Below, one piece after another: positions 23,206 through 30,050 of a DNA stretch of 30,050 bases. This DNA comes from NZ13-RE01 sp964612975 (GTDB lineage: Bacteria; Dictyoglomota; Dictyoglomia; Dictyoglomales; Dictyoglomaceae): positions 1 through 30,050 of the forward strand of contig CAZTGC010000011.1 in assembly GCA_964612975.1 (NCBI GenBank). The letters run 5' to 3'. How positions within the stretch are numbered: the first letter of the stretch is position 1; every line of letters begins with the position of its first letter. The notes under the pieces were generated by a model. The model ran no database searches. It saw nothing but the letters and a program-made list of their open reading frames with translations, and had not been told where the DNA came from. Both the position numbers and the translations under genes were made by a program.

Positions 23206-24540
23206 ATGGTAAAGGAATTTCCAAAAAACGAAAAGGATATATTAAATTTTGTTAAAGAGGAAAAGATACAATTTATTGAAATTTGGTTTTCAGATGTATT
23301 AGGTTTTCTGAAAAGTTTCACCATAACTCCAAGGGAGCTTGAGAAAGCTTTTAAAGAAGGACTTGGTTTTGATGGATCATCGGTAAAGGGATATACTAGA
23401 ATTGAAGAAAGTGATATGGTGGCTTTTCCAGAGCCCGATACATTTACTATTTTGCCTTGGAGAAAAGATGTGAAAGTTGCAAGGATGTTTGCAACCATTA
23501 CAGAACCTTCAGGAAAGCCCTTTGATGGAGATCCAAGGAATGTTTTGAAAAATGCTCTCAAGAAAGCCAAAGAGAAAGGATTTACCTATCACGTAGGTCC
23601 AGAGTTAGAATTTTTCTATTTAAAATCCAGCGAAAAGCCAGAAGTTCTTGACTGGGGAGGATATTTTGATTTGATCCCAAGGGATGAAGCCATAGACTTA
23701 AGGAATCAAACAGTAACAATTTTAGAGGAAATGGGAATAAAAGTGGAATTTACTCACCATGAGGTAGCTCCATCCCAGCATGAGATAGACTTTAGGTATC
23801 AAGATGCATTAACAATGGCAGATATTGTGATGACAGCAAGACTTGTGATAAAAGAGGTAGCTTATATAAATGGAGTATATGCTACCTTTATGCCAAAACC
23901 GATTTATGGTCAAAATGGTTCTGGTATGCATGTTCACATGAGTTTATTTAAAGATAGTAGAAATGCCTTCTTTGATCCTAATGATAAAAATCATCTATCA
24001 AAAATTGCAAAACAATTTATTGCAGGGCTCTTGAAACATGCGAAAGAGATTACTTTAGTGACTAATCAATGGGTAAATTCCTATAAAAGACTTGTTCCTG
24101 GATATGAAGCTCCAGTTTATATTTCTTGGGCGATAAGAAATAGATCTGACCTGATAAGAGTACCATTATATAAACCTGGAAAGGAAGAAGCCACAAGAAT
24201 TGAATACAGAGCTCCAGATCCTGCTTGTAATCCTTATCTTGCCTTTGCATCCTTATTGAATGCGGGATTAGAAGGAATAGAGAAGGGATATGAACTACCA
24301 GATCCAATAGAAGAGAATGTTTATCATATGAGTGATGAGGAGAGAAAAGCAAGGGGAATAGAGAGCTTACCAGGAAGTTTAATAGAAGCAATAGAATTTG
24401 CAGAAAAAAGTGAAGTAGTGAGAAAGGCATTAGGGGAACATGTATTTACAAATTTCATAGAGAACAAAAAGATTGAGTGGAATAATTATAGACGATATGT
24501 TACTGACTACGAAATAAATACATATTTACCAGTATTGTAA
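23206..24540 (+). CDS. glnA: Glutamine synthetase type I
   Basis: This 444-aa GSI enzyme makes glutamine from glutamate, ammonium and ATP. The N-terminal beta-grasp domain has KEEKIQFIEIWFSDVLG and LGFDGSSVKGYTRIEESDM. The catalytic domain has GPELEFFYL (metal-binding Glu), HHEVAPSQHEIDFR, NGSGMHVHMSLFKD and the ammonium-site NSYKRLVPGYEAPVYISWA, followed by RIEYRAPDPACNPYLAFA. The length and the absence of the adenylylation-site segment fit the GSI-alpha group, which is usually feedback-regulated. GGGAGG lies eight bases before the ATG. It is a single gene followed by a strong terminator. The promoter module is shared with the glutamate synthase operon. Confidence 0.97.
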   Translation: MVKEFPKNEKDILNFVKEEKIQFIEIWFSDVLGFLKSFTITPRELEKAFKEGLGFDGSSVKGYTRIEESDMVAFPEPDTFTILPWRKDVKVARMFATITEPSGKPFDGDPRNVLKNALKKAKEKGFTYHVGPELEFFYLKSSEKPEVLDWGGYFDLIPRDEAIDLRNQTVTILEEMGIKVEFTHHEVAPSQHEIDFRYQDALTMADIVMTARLVIKEVAYINGVYATFMPKPIYGQNGSGMHVHMSLFKDSRNAFFDPNDKNHLSKIAKQFIAGLLKHAKEITLVTNQWVNSYKRLVPGYEAPVYISWAIRNRSDLIRVPLYKPGKEEATRIEYRAPDPACNPYLAFASLLNAGLEGIEKGYELPDPIEENVYHMSDEERKARGIESLPGSLIEAIEFAEKSEVVRKALGEHVFTNFIENKKIEWNNYRRYVTDYEINTYLPVL

Positions 24541-24563
24541 TTTGTATTTCTTAAATATAGTTT

Positions 24564-24598
24564 TTAAAAAGCCCCCTCTTATAGAGAGAGGGCTTTTT
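24564..24598. terminator. Bidirectional terminator between glnA and the glutamate synthase operon
   Basis: AAAAAGCCC-CCTCT and AGAGAGAGGGCTTTTT form a long GC-rich stem with a TAT-type loop, with A and T tracts on both sides. It can end glnA on the plus strand and the glutamate synthase operon on the minus strand. Confidence 0.9.
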
Positions 24599-24603
24599 AG
24601 TTA

Positions 24604-25359
24604 TTAGTAAGTATACAGAGTTCCATAAGGTCTTCTATTATGGGGGATTATTTTATAGAGTTTTTCAGAGATTATATATTCATAATCAATATTAAAATAC
24701 TCTGAAAACTTTCTAATATGGTAAGTAAGGAAATTTATATCATCTTTATCTATTTCCAAAACTTTCCCCTCCTTACCTAATTTATATTCAGGCACAAAAC
24801 CTCTTAAATATATTACTCCTCCATGAATTCCAGTACTACAATAATATCCTATTATATTTTCTTTATCCTGTAGATTTAATCCTAACACTACAATCCTTCC
24901 TCCTGCCATATATTCTCCTAAGAAATCTCCTGCTGATCCTCCTATCACGATGATAGGTATTTTCTCTTGATATTCCTTCATATGAATCCCTACTCTGTAT
25001 CCTACTCTTTCTCTTATGTAGATAGCTCCACCCCTCATACCATAACCTACAATATCTCCCGCCATTCCATGAATTATAATTTCTCCGTCATTCATGGTAT
25101 TTCCTACCCCATCTTGTGCATTTCCTAAAACTTCTATTTTAGGTCCATCCATAAAAGCTCCTAGATCATTGCCAGGTGTTCCTGAGATTTTTATATTAAT
25201 ATCTTTTCCTCTTATTCCGTCACATATATACCTTTGTCCATTTACATTTACAAGTTTTATATTCTTTATACCCCCTCTTATTTTTTCTCTAATTGTTTTA
25301 TTTAATTCTCTATGGGGCATCCCTTTCGTGTCAATTATTAAGTCTTCTAACATAATCAA
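24604..25359 (-). CDS. Glutamate synthase GXGXG-domain subunit
   Basis: This 251-aa protein corresponds to the C-terminal GXGXG domain of large-subunit glutamate synthase, here a separate polypeptide as in many archaea and some thermophiles. Repeated strand-turn units are visible: ISGTPGNDLGAFMDGPKIEV, LGNAQDGVGNTMNDGEIIIH, GMAGDIVGYGMRGGAIYIRE and GGSAGDFLGEYMAGGRIVVL. The domain is structural, supporting the ammonia channel between the other two subunits. A TTG at 25359 sits ten bases after GGAGG and is preferred; an ATG at 25353 is possible. A 107-bp gap separates it from the FMN subunit gene, and it is the last gene of the operon. Confidence 0.92.
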   Translation of the reverse strand: MIMLEDLIIDTKGMPHRELNKTIREKIRGGIKNIKLVNVNGQRYICDGIRGKDINIKISGTPGNDLGAFMDGPKIEVLGNAQDGVGNTMNDGEIIIHGMAGDIVGYGMRGGAIYIRERVGYRVGIHMKEYQEKIPIIVIGGSAGDFLGEYMAGGRIVVLGLNLQDKENIIGYYCSTGIHGGVIYLRGFVPEYKLGKEGKVLEIDKDDINFLTYHIRKFSEYFNIDYEYIISEKLYKIIPHNRRPYGTLYTY

Positions 25360-25466
25360 AGCTTATACACCTCCAAATATTTTTTTCTAAATTTTCTTGG
25401 GAAGTTCCAATTTCTTATCATTAGGCCCATAGTTATTCTAATCCTCTAAAGTATATTAGCTTTCCA

Positions 25467-26975
25467 TTATATTCCCTCTCCTACATGTTTTATTCCAAGA
25501 ATTTCAAGCTCTTTTTCTGTTAAACCAACTCCTCTAAGCATTAATCTATTTCCTATTAAACTTTCAAGGGCATTTATTCCCATTCCTCCAAGCATTTCTT
25601 TTATCTCATGAGCCCATGCCTTTAGCAGATTTGATGCTCTTCTCATACCAATATCTGGGTTTAATCTCTTTACTAAATTAGGATCTTGTGTGGCTATTCC
25701 CCAGTTACATTTCCCGGTATGGCATTGCTGACAGATATGACATCCAAGGGAAACTAAAGCTGCGGTACCTATATATACTGCATCTGCTCCTAAGGCTATA
25801 GCCTTCACTACATCAGCACTGTTTCTGATAGATCCTGAAGCTATTATTGATATCTGATTTCTTATTCCCTCTTCTCTAAGTCTTGAATCCACTACTGCTA
25901 AGGCAAGCTCTATAGGTATACCCACATTATCTCTTATTCTTTTAGGAGCTGCTCCTGTTCCTCCTCTAAATCCATCAATCACAATAAAATCTGCTCCTGC
26001 TCTTGCTATCCCTGAGGCAATTGCTGCTACATTGTGTACAGCAGCAATCTTAACTCCCACTGGTTTTTTATACTCTATCGCCTCTTTTAAGGCAAAAATT
26101 AATTGTCTTAAATCCTCAATTGAGTATATATCGTGGTGAGGAGCTGGAGATAATGCATCTGTTCCAACAGGAATCATTCTTGTAGCAGAAACCTCTTCTC
26201 TTACTTTTTCTCCAGGAAGATGTCCTCCTATTCCTGGTTTTGCTCCCTGTCCTATTTTTATCTCAATAGCAGCTCCAGCATTCAAATAATCTATATCAAC
26301 TCCAAATCTTCCAGAGGCACACTGCACTATAGCTCTGTGTTTGTATGGATAAAGTTTTTTATGTAATCCACCCTCTCCTGTATTCCAGTAAGTACCAACC
26401 TCTACTGCTGCTCTTGCAAGGGATTCTACAGCATTCAAGCTTATGGAACCAAAGGACATAGCAGAAAACATTACAGGAATTTCTAATTCTAATTGAGGAG
26501 GCATTTCTGTTATTAGATTTCTATACTTATCAAATTCTAATTTCTCAGGTTTTCTACCTATAAAAGTCTTTAATTCCATGGGCTCTCTTATGGGATCTAT
26601 AGAAGGGTTAGTTACTTGACTAGCATTTAGTAATATTTTATCCCAATAAATTGGATATCTTTTATCATTTCCCATTCCTGAGAGTAGAATTCCACCTGTT
26701 TCTGCTTGTTTGTATATTTCCTTGATGTATATATCTGGCCAATTATAATTTTTTTTAAATTCCAGAGGATTAAGAGTTATGTTTATTGCCTTTGTAGGAC
26801 ACATAGTCACACATCTATGACATCCTACACATTTAGAATTATCTGCAAAGATTCTATCTTCCTTATCGTTATACTCATGAACTTTATAAGAGCACTGATT
26901 AACACAAACTTTACATCTTATACATTTGGTTTCATCTCTTATCACTATAAAATCAGCTTCATATAAGGTTTTCAT
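25467..26975 (-). CDS. Glutamate synthase FMN-domain subunit with N-terminal ferredoxin
   Basis: This 502-aa catalytic subunit converts 2-oxoglutarate and ammonia to glutamate at FMN. Residues 10-65 hold two 4Fe-4S motifs (CIRCKVCVNQC and CVGCHRCVTMCP). The FMN barrel follows from about 100: EIPVMFSAMSFGSISLNAVE, NTGEGGLHKKLYPYKHRAIV, QGAKPGIGGHLPGEKV, ADFIVIDGFRGGTGAAP and ALGADAVYIGTAAL. The cluster cysteines are in CHICQQCHTGKCNWGIATQD. This is the archaeal-type GltB architecture. The ATG overlaps the stop of the amidotransferase gene (ATGA). No NADPH-oxidising small subunit is seen, so ferredoxin may be the donor. Confidence 0.95.
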   Translation of the reverse strand: MKTLYEADFIVIRDETKCIRCKVCVNQCSYKVHEYNDKEDRIFADNSKCVGCHRCVTMCPTKAINITLNPLEFKKNYNWPDIYIKEIYKQAETGGILLSGMGNDKRYPIYWDKILLNASQVTNPSIDPIREPMELKTFIGRKPEKLEFDKYRNLITEMPPQLELEIPVMFSAMSFGSISLNAVESLARAAVEVGTYWNTGEGGLHKKLYPYKHRAIVQCASGRFGVDIDYLNAGAAIEIKIGQGAKPGIGGHLPGEKVREEVSATRMIPVGTDALSPAPHHDIYSIEDLRQLIFALKEAIEYKKPVGVKIAAVHNVAAIASGIARAGADFIVIDGFRGGTGAAPKRIRDNVGIPIELALAVVDSRLREEGIRNQISIIASGSIRNSADVVKAIALGADAVYIGTAALVSLGCHICQQCHTGKCNWGIATQDPNLVKRLNPDIGMRRASNLLKAWAHEIKEMLGGMGINALESLIGNRLMLRGVGLTEKELEILGIKHVGEGI

Positions 26976-28075
26976 ACCTGCAACACCTCAACTTTCTCTA
27001 AAGCTTCTATTACAGGCTCTCCTCCTTTAGGCATCCATACTTTCTCAGGATTAGGACATAAAACTCTTATAGTAGATTCTTCTGAGGCTACAAAAACATA
27101 ATCATTCCATTGAGCTACAACTAAAGGTCTAAGTTTTATTCTGTCATTTAAGGCAATAAAAAGGTCATCTGAGGCAATTATAATAGCAAAGGGACCATTC
27201 AACAAAGAACTCTGATAAACTATTCTTAGAGCTTTATATATTTCCCTTTTATCTTCAGGCATTCCTTCTATGATATAATGAAAAGGGGGAGAAAAGGCTG
27301 ATAGGGCATAATCTAAAGGTAATTTGTGTTTTCTCACTAATAAATCAAATAAATAAGTAATAACCTCTGTATCAGTTCTTAAAGTACATTTATATCCAAA
27401 CATCTCAATAAATCGCATATTTGCACCATAAGATGATATCTCTCCATTATGTACTACAGACCAGTTTAATAGGCCAAAGGGATGGGCACCTCCCCACCAT
27501 CCAGGGGTATTTGTTGGAAATCTTGAATGAGCAGTCCATATATATCCTTTATAGGACTCTAATTTATAGAACTCTCCTATGTCTTCCGGATAACCTACTC
27601 CTTTGAAGATTCCCATATTTTTTCCACTTGAAAAAACATAAGCTCCTTCAATTTGGGAATTTATGGACATTAAAATATCTACAATTAAATCTTCTTCTGT
27701 CTCATATTGATCATAAATATTTTCCTTATCCTTAATTTCTAAGAAATATCTCCATATAATGGGATTTTTTTTAATATTTTTAACTTTTCGGGTAGGTATT
27801 TCCTCACTATCAATAATAGTAAAATGGTTTTGAAGAAAAGTTTCCGTTTCATCCTTGGCCCCTTTATTTTCAAAGAAAAGATGAAAGGCATAATAATCTT
27901 TTCTATCTGGATATATACCATATACTGCAAAGCCAGCTCCAAGTCCATTTCCTCTTTCTCTCATAATACTCATGGCGTTTACTATGGAATCTCCAGTAGA
28001 TTTTTTGCCTCTTTTGTTTATGTAACCTAATAGCCCACAGGCTGATGGAATTCTTATTTGTCCTTCTTTTAACAT
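26972..28075 (-). CDS. Glutamate synthase class II glutamine amidotransferase subunit
   Basis: This 367-aa protein supplies ammonia from glutamine. The nucleophile Cys of class II amidotransferases is at residue 13 (PSACGLLGYINKRG), so a 12-residue propeptide (MLKEGQIRIPSA) must be cut to free it. Other family marks are MRERGNGLGAGFAVYG, HSRFPTNTPGWWGGAHPFG, NWSVVHNGEISSYGANMRF and RTDTEVITYLFDLL. It corresponds to the N-terminal domain of GltB as a separate chain. GGGAGG lies nine bases before the ATG. It is the first gene of the operon, with a good promoter at 28147-28119. Confidence 0.93.
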   Translation of the reverse strand: MLKEGQIRIPSACGLLGYINKRGKKSTGDSIVNAMSIMRERGNGLGAGFAVYGIYPDRKDYYAFHLFFENKGAKDETETFLQNHFTIIDSEEIPTRKVKNIKKNPIIWRYFLEIKDKENIYDQYETEEDLIVDILMSINSQIEGAYVFSSGKNMGIFKGVGYPEDIGEFYKLESYKGYIWTAHSRFPTNTPGWWGGAHPFGLLNWSVVHNGEISSYGANMRFIEMFGYKCTLRTDTEVITYLFDLLVRKHKLPLDYALSAFSPPFHYIIEGMPEDKREIYKALRIVYQSSLLNGPFAIIIASDDLFIALNDRIKLRPLVVAQWNDYVFVASEESTIRVLCPNPEKVWMPKGGEPVIEALEKVEVLQV

Positions 28076-28118
28076 TTTACAAACCTCCCTGAAAAAATTC
28101 TAGGCGAAGGTAGGTTAC

Positions 28119-28147
28119 ATTATATTACTAAATCTTCTTAAAGTCAA
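28119..28147 (-). promoter_or_regulatory. Promoter of the glutamate synthase operon
   Basis: On the minus strand, TTGACT (28147-28142), a 17-bp spacer and TATAAT (28124-28119), with a start near 28112. It is followed by a leader of about 37 nt. Confidence 0.8.
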
Positions 28148-28151
28148 TAAT

Positions 28152-28190
28152 TTAAAAAGGCAAAAGGCAAAATATTGCCGTATATATATC
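28152..28190 (-). promoter_or_regulatory. Nitrogen box 2 upstream of the glutamate synthase operon
   Basis: On the minus strand, ATATATACGGCAA is followed by an 11-base variable part and GCCTTTTTAAA. The same two strings in the same order and spacing precede the glnA promoter. The core GGCAAAATATTGCC is an inverted repeat centred about 62 bp before the start. Confidence 0.65.
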
Positions 28191-28313
28191 AAAAAATAAA
28201 TTTATTATTTATATTTTAACAAGTAATATAGGTAAATTTACTTAAAAATTGTTGTATAATATATAATAATTATGAGATAAGCTTAAGAGCTATAAAGAAA
28301 GAAGGTAGAAGAT

Positions 28314-29936
28314 GTGAAAGTTTTACTTTGTCAAATAAATCCTATTATTGGAGATATTAAAGTTAACACGAAAAAGATAATTGAGATTATAAAAACCTAT
28401 AAAGATGCAAAAATTCTTGTATTCCCAGAACTATCGATTTGCGGATATCCCCCAAAGGATCTTTTATTCCAAAAGGATTTTATAGAGATGATTGATGAGG
28501 CAATAGAAAAAATTGCTAAGGAGGTAGAAGATAATTTTGTAATCATAGGTGCACCAATCAAAAGTCATCATGTTTCAAAGCTTTTTAATAGTGCTGTTAT
28601 TCTTAATCGAGGTAAAATAGAAAGGATTATACACAAGACTCTTTTACCATCCTACGATGTATTTGATGAGAATAGGTATTTTATTCCAAGTCCCACAAGG
28701 GAGATTGTAACTATAGAAGGGATAAACTTTGGTATAACCATATGCGAGGATATATGGAACATAAACGATGGTAAAAATATAATGTACGATATAAAGGTGC
28801 TGGATGAGCTTTATGGAAAAGGTGCAATGGTATTTATAAATCTTTCAGCATCACCTTATCATTACACGAAATTTAAAATGCAAAGATTAAAAGTTTTGAA
28901 AGAAGCTGCAACAAAATATAGTATTCCAATAATATATGTTAATCAAGTTGGTGGTAATGATGAGTTAATATTTGATGGAAATAGTGTTGTACTGAATTCT
29001 TACGGTAGGCTTATAGCAAAAGCGAAGGAGTTTGAAGAGGATATACTGGAGATTGAACTTGAAGAAATTGATAAGATGTCTGAAATTGAAATAAAGGAAG
29101 ATATCTCGTGGATTAGGAAGGCATTGGTACTTGGTATAAAAGATTACTTTGAAAAGACAGGAATAACAAAGAAGACAGTAGTGGGGTTATCTGGAGGTAT
29201 TGATTCATCGGTTGTGTGCTGTTTGGCTGTTGAGGCGTTGGGAAGAGAAAATGTTCTTGGTGTTTCTATGCCATCGCGATATTCTTCGGAACACAGTTTA
29301 AGAGATGCTCAAAAGCTTGCCGAAAACCTTGGAATTGAGTTTAGAATTTATCCTATTGAGGATATCTTTAAGGTTTATTTGAAAATGTTTAACGGCAATG
29401 AAATAGCGATACAAGATCTTGCCGAGGAAAATATTCAAGCACGAATTCGTGGAAATATCCTTATGTTTATATCAAACAGAGAAAATAGGTTAGTTCTTAC
29501 AACAGGTAATAAGTCTGAACTTGCAGTTGGATATTGCACACTTTATGGTGATATGGTGGGTGGACTTGCAGTTATATCTGATTTGCCTAAAATGCTTGTA
29601 TATGAGCTTGCAAGGGAAATAAATAGGAAAAGAGAAGTAATACCATATAATGTTTTTGTAAAACCACCCTCTGCAGAGCTTAGACCCAATCAAAAGGATC
29701 AAGATAGTCTTCCTCCTTATGAAATTCTTGACCCAATTATAGTAGCATATGTTGAGGAACAAAAAAGTATAGATGAGATCATTTCAATGGGATACCCAAG
29801 GGATCTTGTGCTTAGAGTAATAAAGATGGTAGAGAGAGCAGAATATAAGCGAAAACAAGCAGCTCCTGGGTTAAAGGTAACATCAAAGGCCTTTGGTTCT
29901 GGAAGAAGAATGCCAATTGCGCAAAAATGGATATAG
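28314..29936 (+). CDS. nadE: Glutamine-dependent NAD synthetase
   Basis: This 540-aa two-domain enzyme makes NAD from deamido-NAD using glutamine. The N-terminal nitrilase-type amidase (1 to about 265) has the catalytic Glu in FPELSICGYPPKDLL, the Lys region HKTLLPSYDVFDENRYF and the Cys in GITICEDIWN. The C-terminal synthetase (about 275-540) has the ATP-pyrophosphatase loop LSGGIDSSVVCCLAVEAL, QARIRGNILMFISN, TTGNKSELAVGYCTLYGDMV and PPSAELRPNQKDQDSLPPYE. The GTG start has GAAGG about ten bases upstream; no better start is seen. A TATAAT at 28255-28260 is a likely -10 with a poor -35. The gene is divergent from glutamate synthase and shares its 240-bp control region. Confidence 0.96.
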   Translation: MKVLLCQINPIIGDIKVNTKKIIEIIKTYKDAKILVFPELSICGYPPKDLLFQKDFIEMIDEAIEKIAKEVEDNFVIIGAPIKSHHVSKLFNSAVILNRGKIERIIHKTLLPSYDVFDENRYFIPSPTREIVTIEGINFGITICEDIWNINDGKNIMYDIKVLDELYGKGAMVFINLSASPYHYTKFKMQRLKVLKEAATKYSIPIIYVNQVGGNDELIFDGNSVVLNSYGRLIAKAKEFEEDILEIELEEIDKMSEIEIKEDISWIRKALVLGIKDYFEKTGITKKTVVGLSGGIDSSVVCCLAVEALGRENVLGVSMPSRYSSEHSLRDAQKLAENLGIEFRIYPIEDIFKVYLKMFNGNEIAIQDLAEENIQARIRGNILMFISNRENRLVLTTGNKSELAVGYCTLYGDMVGGLAVISDLPKMLVYELAREINRKREVIPYNVFVKPPSAELRPNQKDQDSLPPYEILDPIIVAYVEEQKSIDEIISMGYPRDLVLRVIKMVERAEYKRKQAAPGLKVTSKAFGSGRRMPIAQKWI

Positions 29937-29979
29937 ACAATTGGTATTTCCTGTTTTATACTTAATTAATTTTATCTTC

Positions 29980-30050
29980 TTAGATTCTTAGCATCCTTGC
30001 ATTGATTGCCACGATAATCGTACTAAAGGACATAAGGATGGCTCCTACTG
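29980..30050 (-). CDS. Heavy-metal P-type ATPase, C-terminal end (partial)
   Basis: The minus strand enters from the right edge and reads VGAILMSFSTIIVAINARML followed by RI and a stop (29982-29980). This resembles the last membrane helix of P1B-type metal ATPases (AALAMS.SSV.VV.NALRL). Only 23 codons are visible, so the metal (copper is commonest) cannot be told. It converges with nadE. Confidence 0.7.
   Translation of the reverse strand, partial: VGAILMSFSTIIVAINARMLRI

Noticed and set aside
28231..28240. GTAAATTTAC palindrome upstream of nadE
   Set aside because: Ten-base AT-rich palindromes are expected by chance at this base composition, and no second copy was seen.
1..30050. CRISPR arrays, transposase genes, prophage or rRNA
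   Set aside because: No regularly spaced repeats, no transposase or integrase motifs and no rRNA sequence were found.

Overview
The window is low-GC, gene-dense bacterial DNA. Gene content (split ferredoxin-type glutamate synthase, GSI glutamine synthetase, Amt/PII, sugar kinases, thermophile-like Lys/Glu/Ile-rich proteins) suggests a thermophilic anaerobe, and Dictyoglomus is my best guess. That assignment is an impression from sequence, not a database result.

Layout. 1-66: one copy of a 66-bp repeat cut by the window edge. 302-4357: three overlapping genes for a membrane-anchored AmmeMemoRadiSam-type radical SAM protein, a multi-spanning spermidine-synthase-like protein and a CcdA/DsbD-like thiol transporter. 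4358-7020: YjbQ and a PfkB sugar kinase among eroded DNA, including a PlsY fragment and an unrecognised ORF. 7026-9166: amt-glnK behind a consensus promoter and a structured leader, ended by a hairpin. 9364-10137: a GAF-ANTAR antiterminator gene on the opposite strand. 10480-10990: a candidate structured ncRNA with its own promoter, the second copy of the repeat, and tRNA-Ser(CGA). 11007-14296: a CRP-like palindrome, a CHASE4-HAMP-GGDEF cyclase, a secreted thioredoxin-like protein and a BadF-type sugar kinase. 14293-17547: a MurNAc-recycling locus (namZ, murQ, LacI regulator) with frameshifts and an oppD stub. 17694-20384: a large secreted Het-C/phospholipase-like protein with beta/gamma-crystallin motifs. 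20466-20990: a decayed MNT-HepT pair. 21025-22732: an ABC exporter. 23206-28075: glnA and a three-gene glutamate synthase. 28314-29936: NadE. 29980-30050: the end of a P-type ATPase.

The main biological theme is nitrogen. Amt imports ammonium, GlnK gates it, GlnA and the split GltS assimilate it, and NadE uses glutamine. Two layers of control can be seen. First, an RNA hairpin with an A1/G4 hexaloop in the amt leader lies next to an ANTAR gene. Second, a matching promoter module (inverted-repeat box, spacer motif and TTGACT -35) precedes both glnA and the glutamate synthase operon.

The second theme is gene erosion. There are fragments of plsY, oppD and MNT-HepT, plus single-base frameshifts in murQ, namZ and the end of the Het-C-like gene. 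Some of the frameshifts could be sequencing errors in homopolymers. The fragments cannot be explained that way.

The most novel candidate is the roughly 238-nt structured RNA at 10494-10731. It has a 9-bp closing stem, a possible pseudoknot and a strong promoter. It lies next to the repeat, whose other copy is cut off at base 1.
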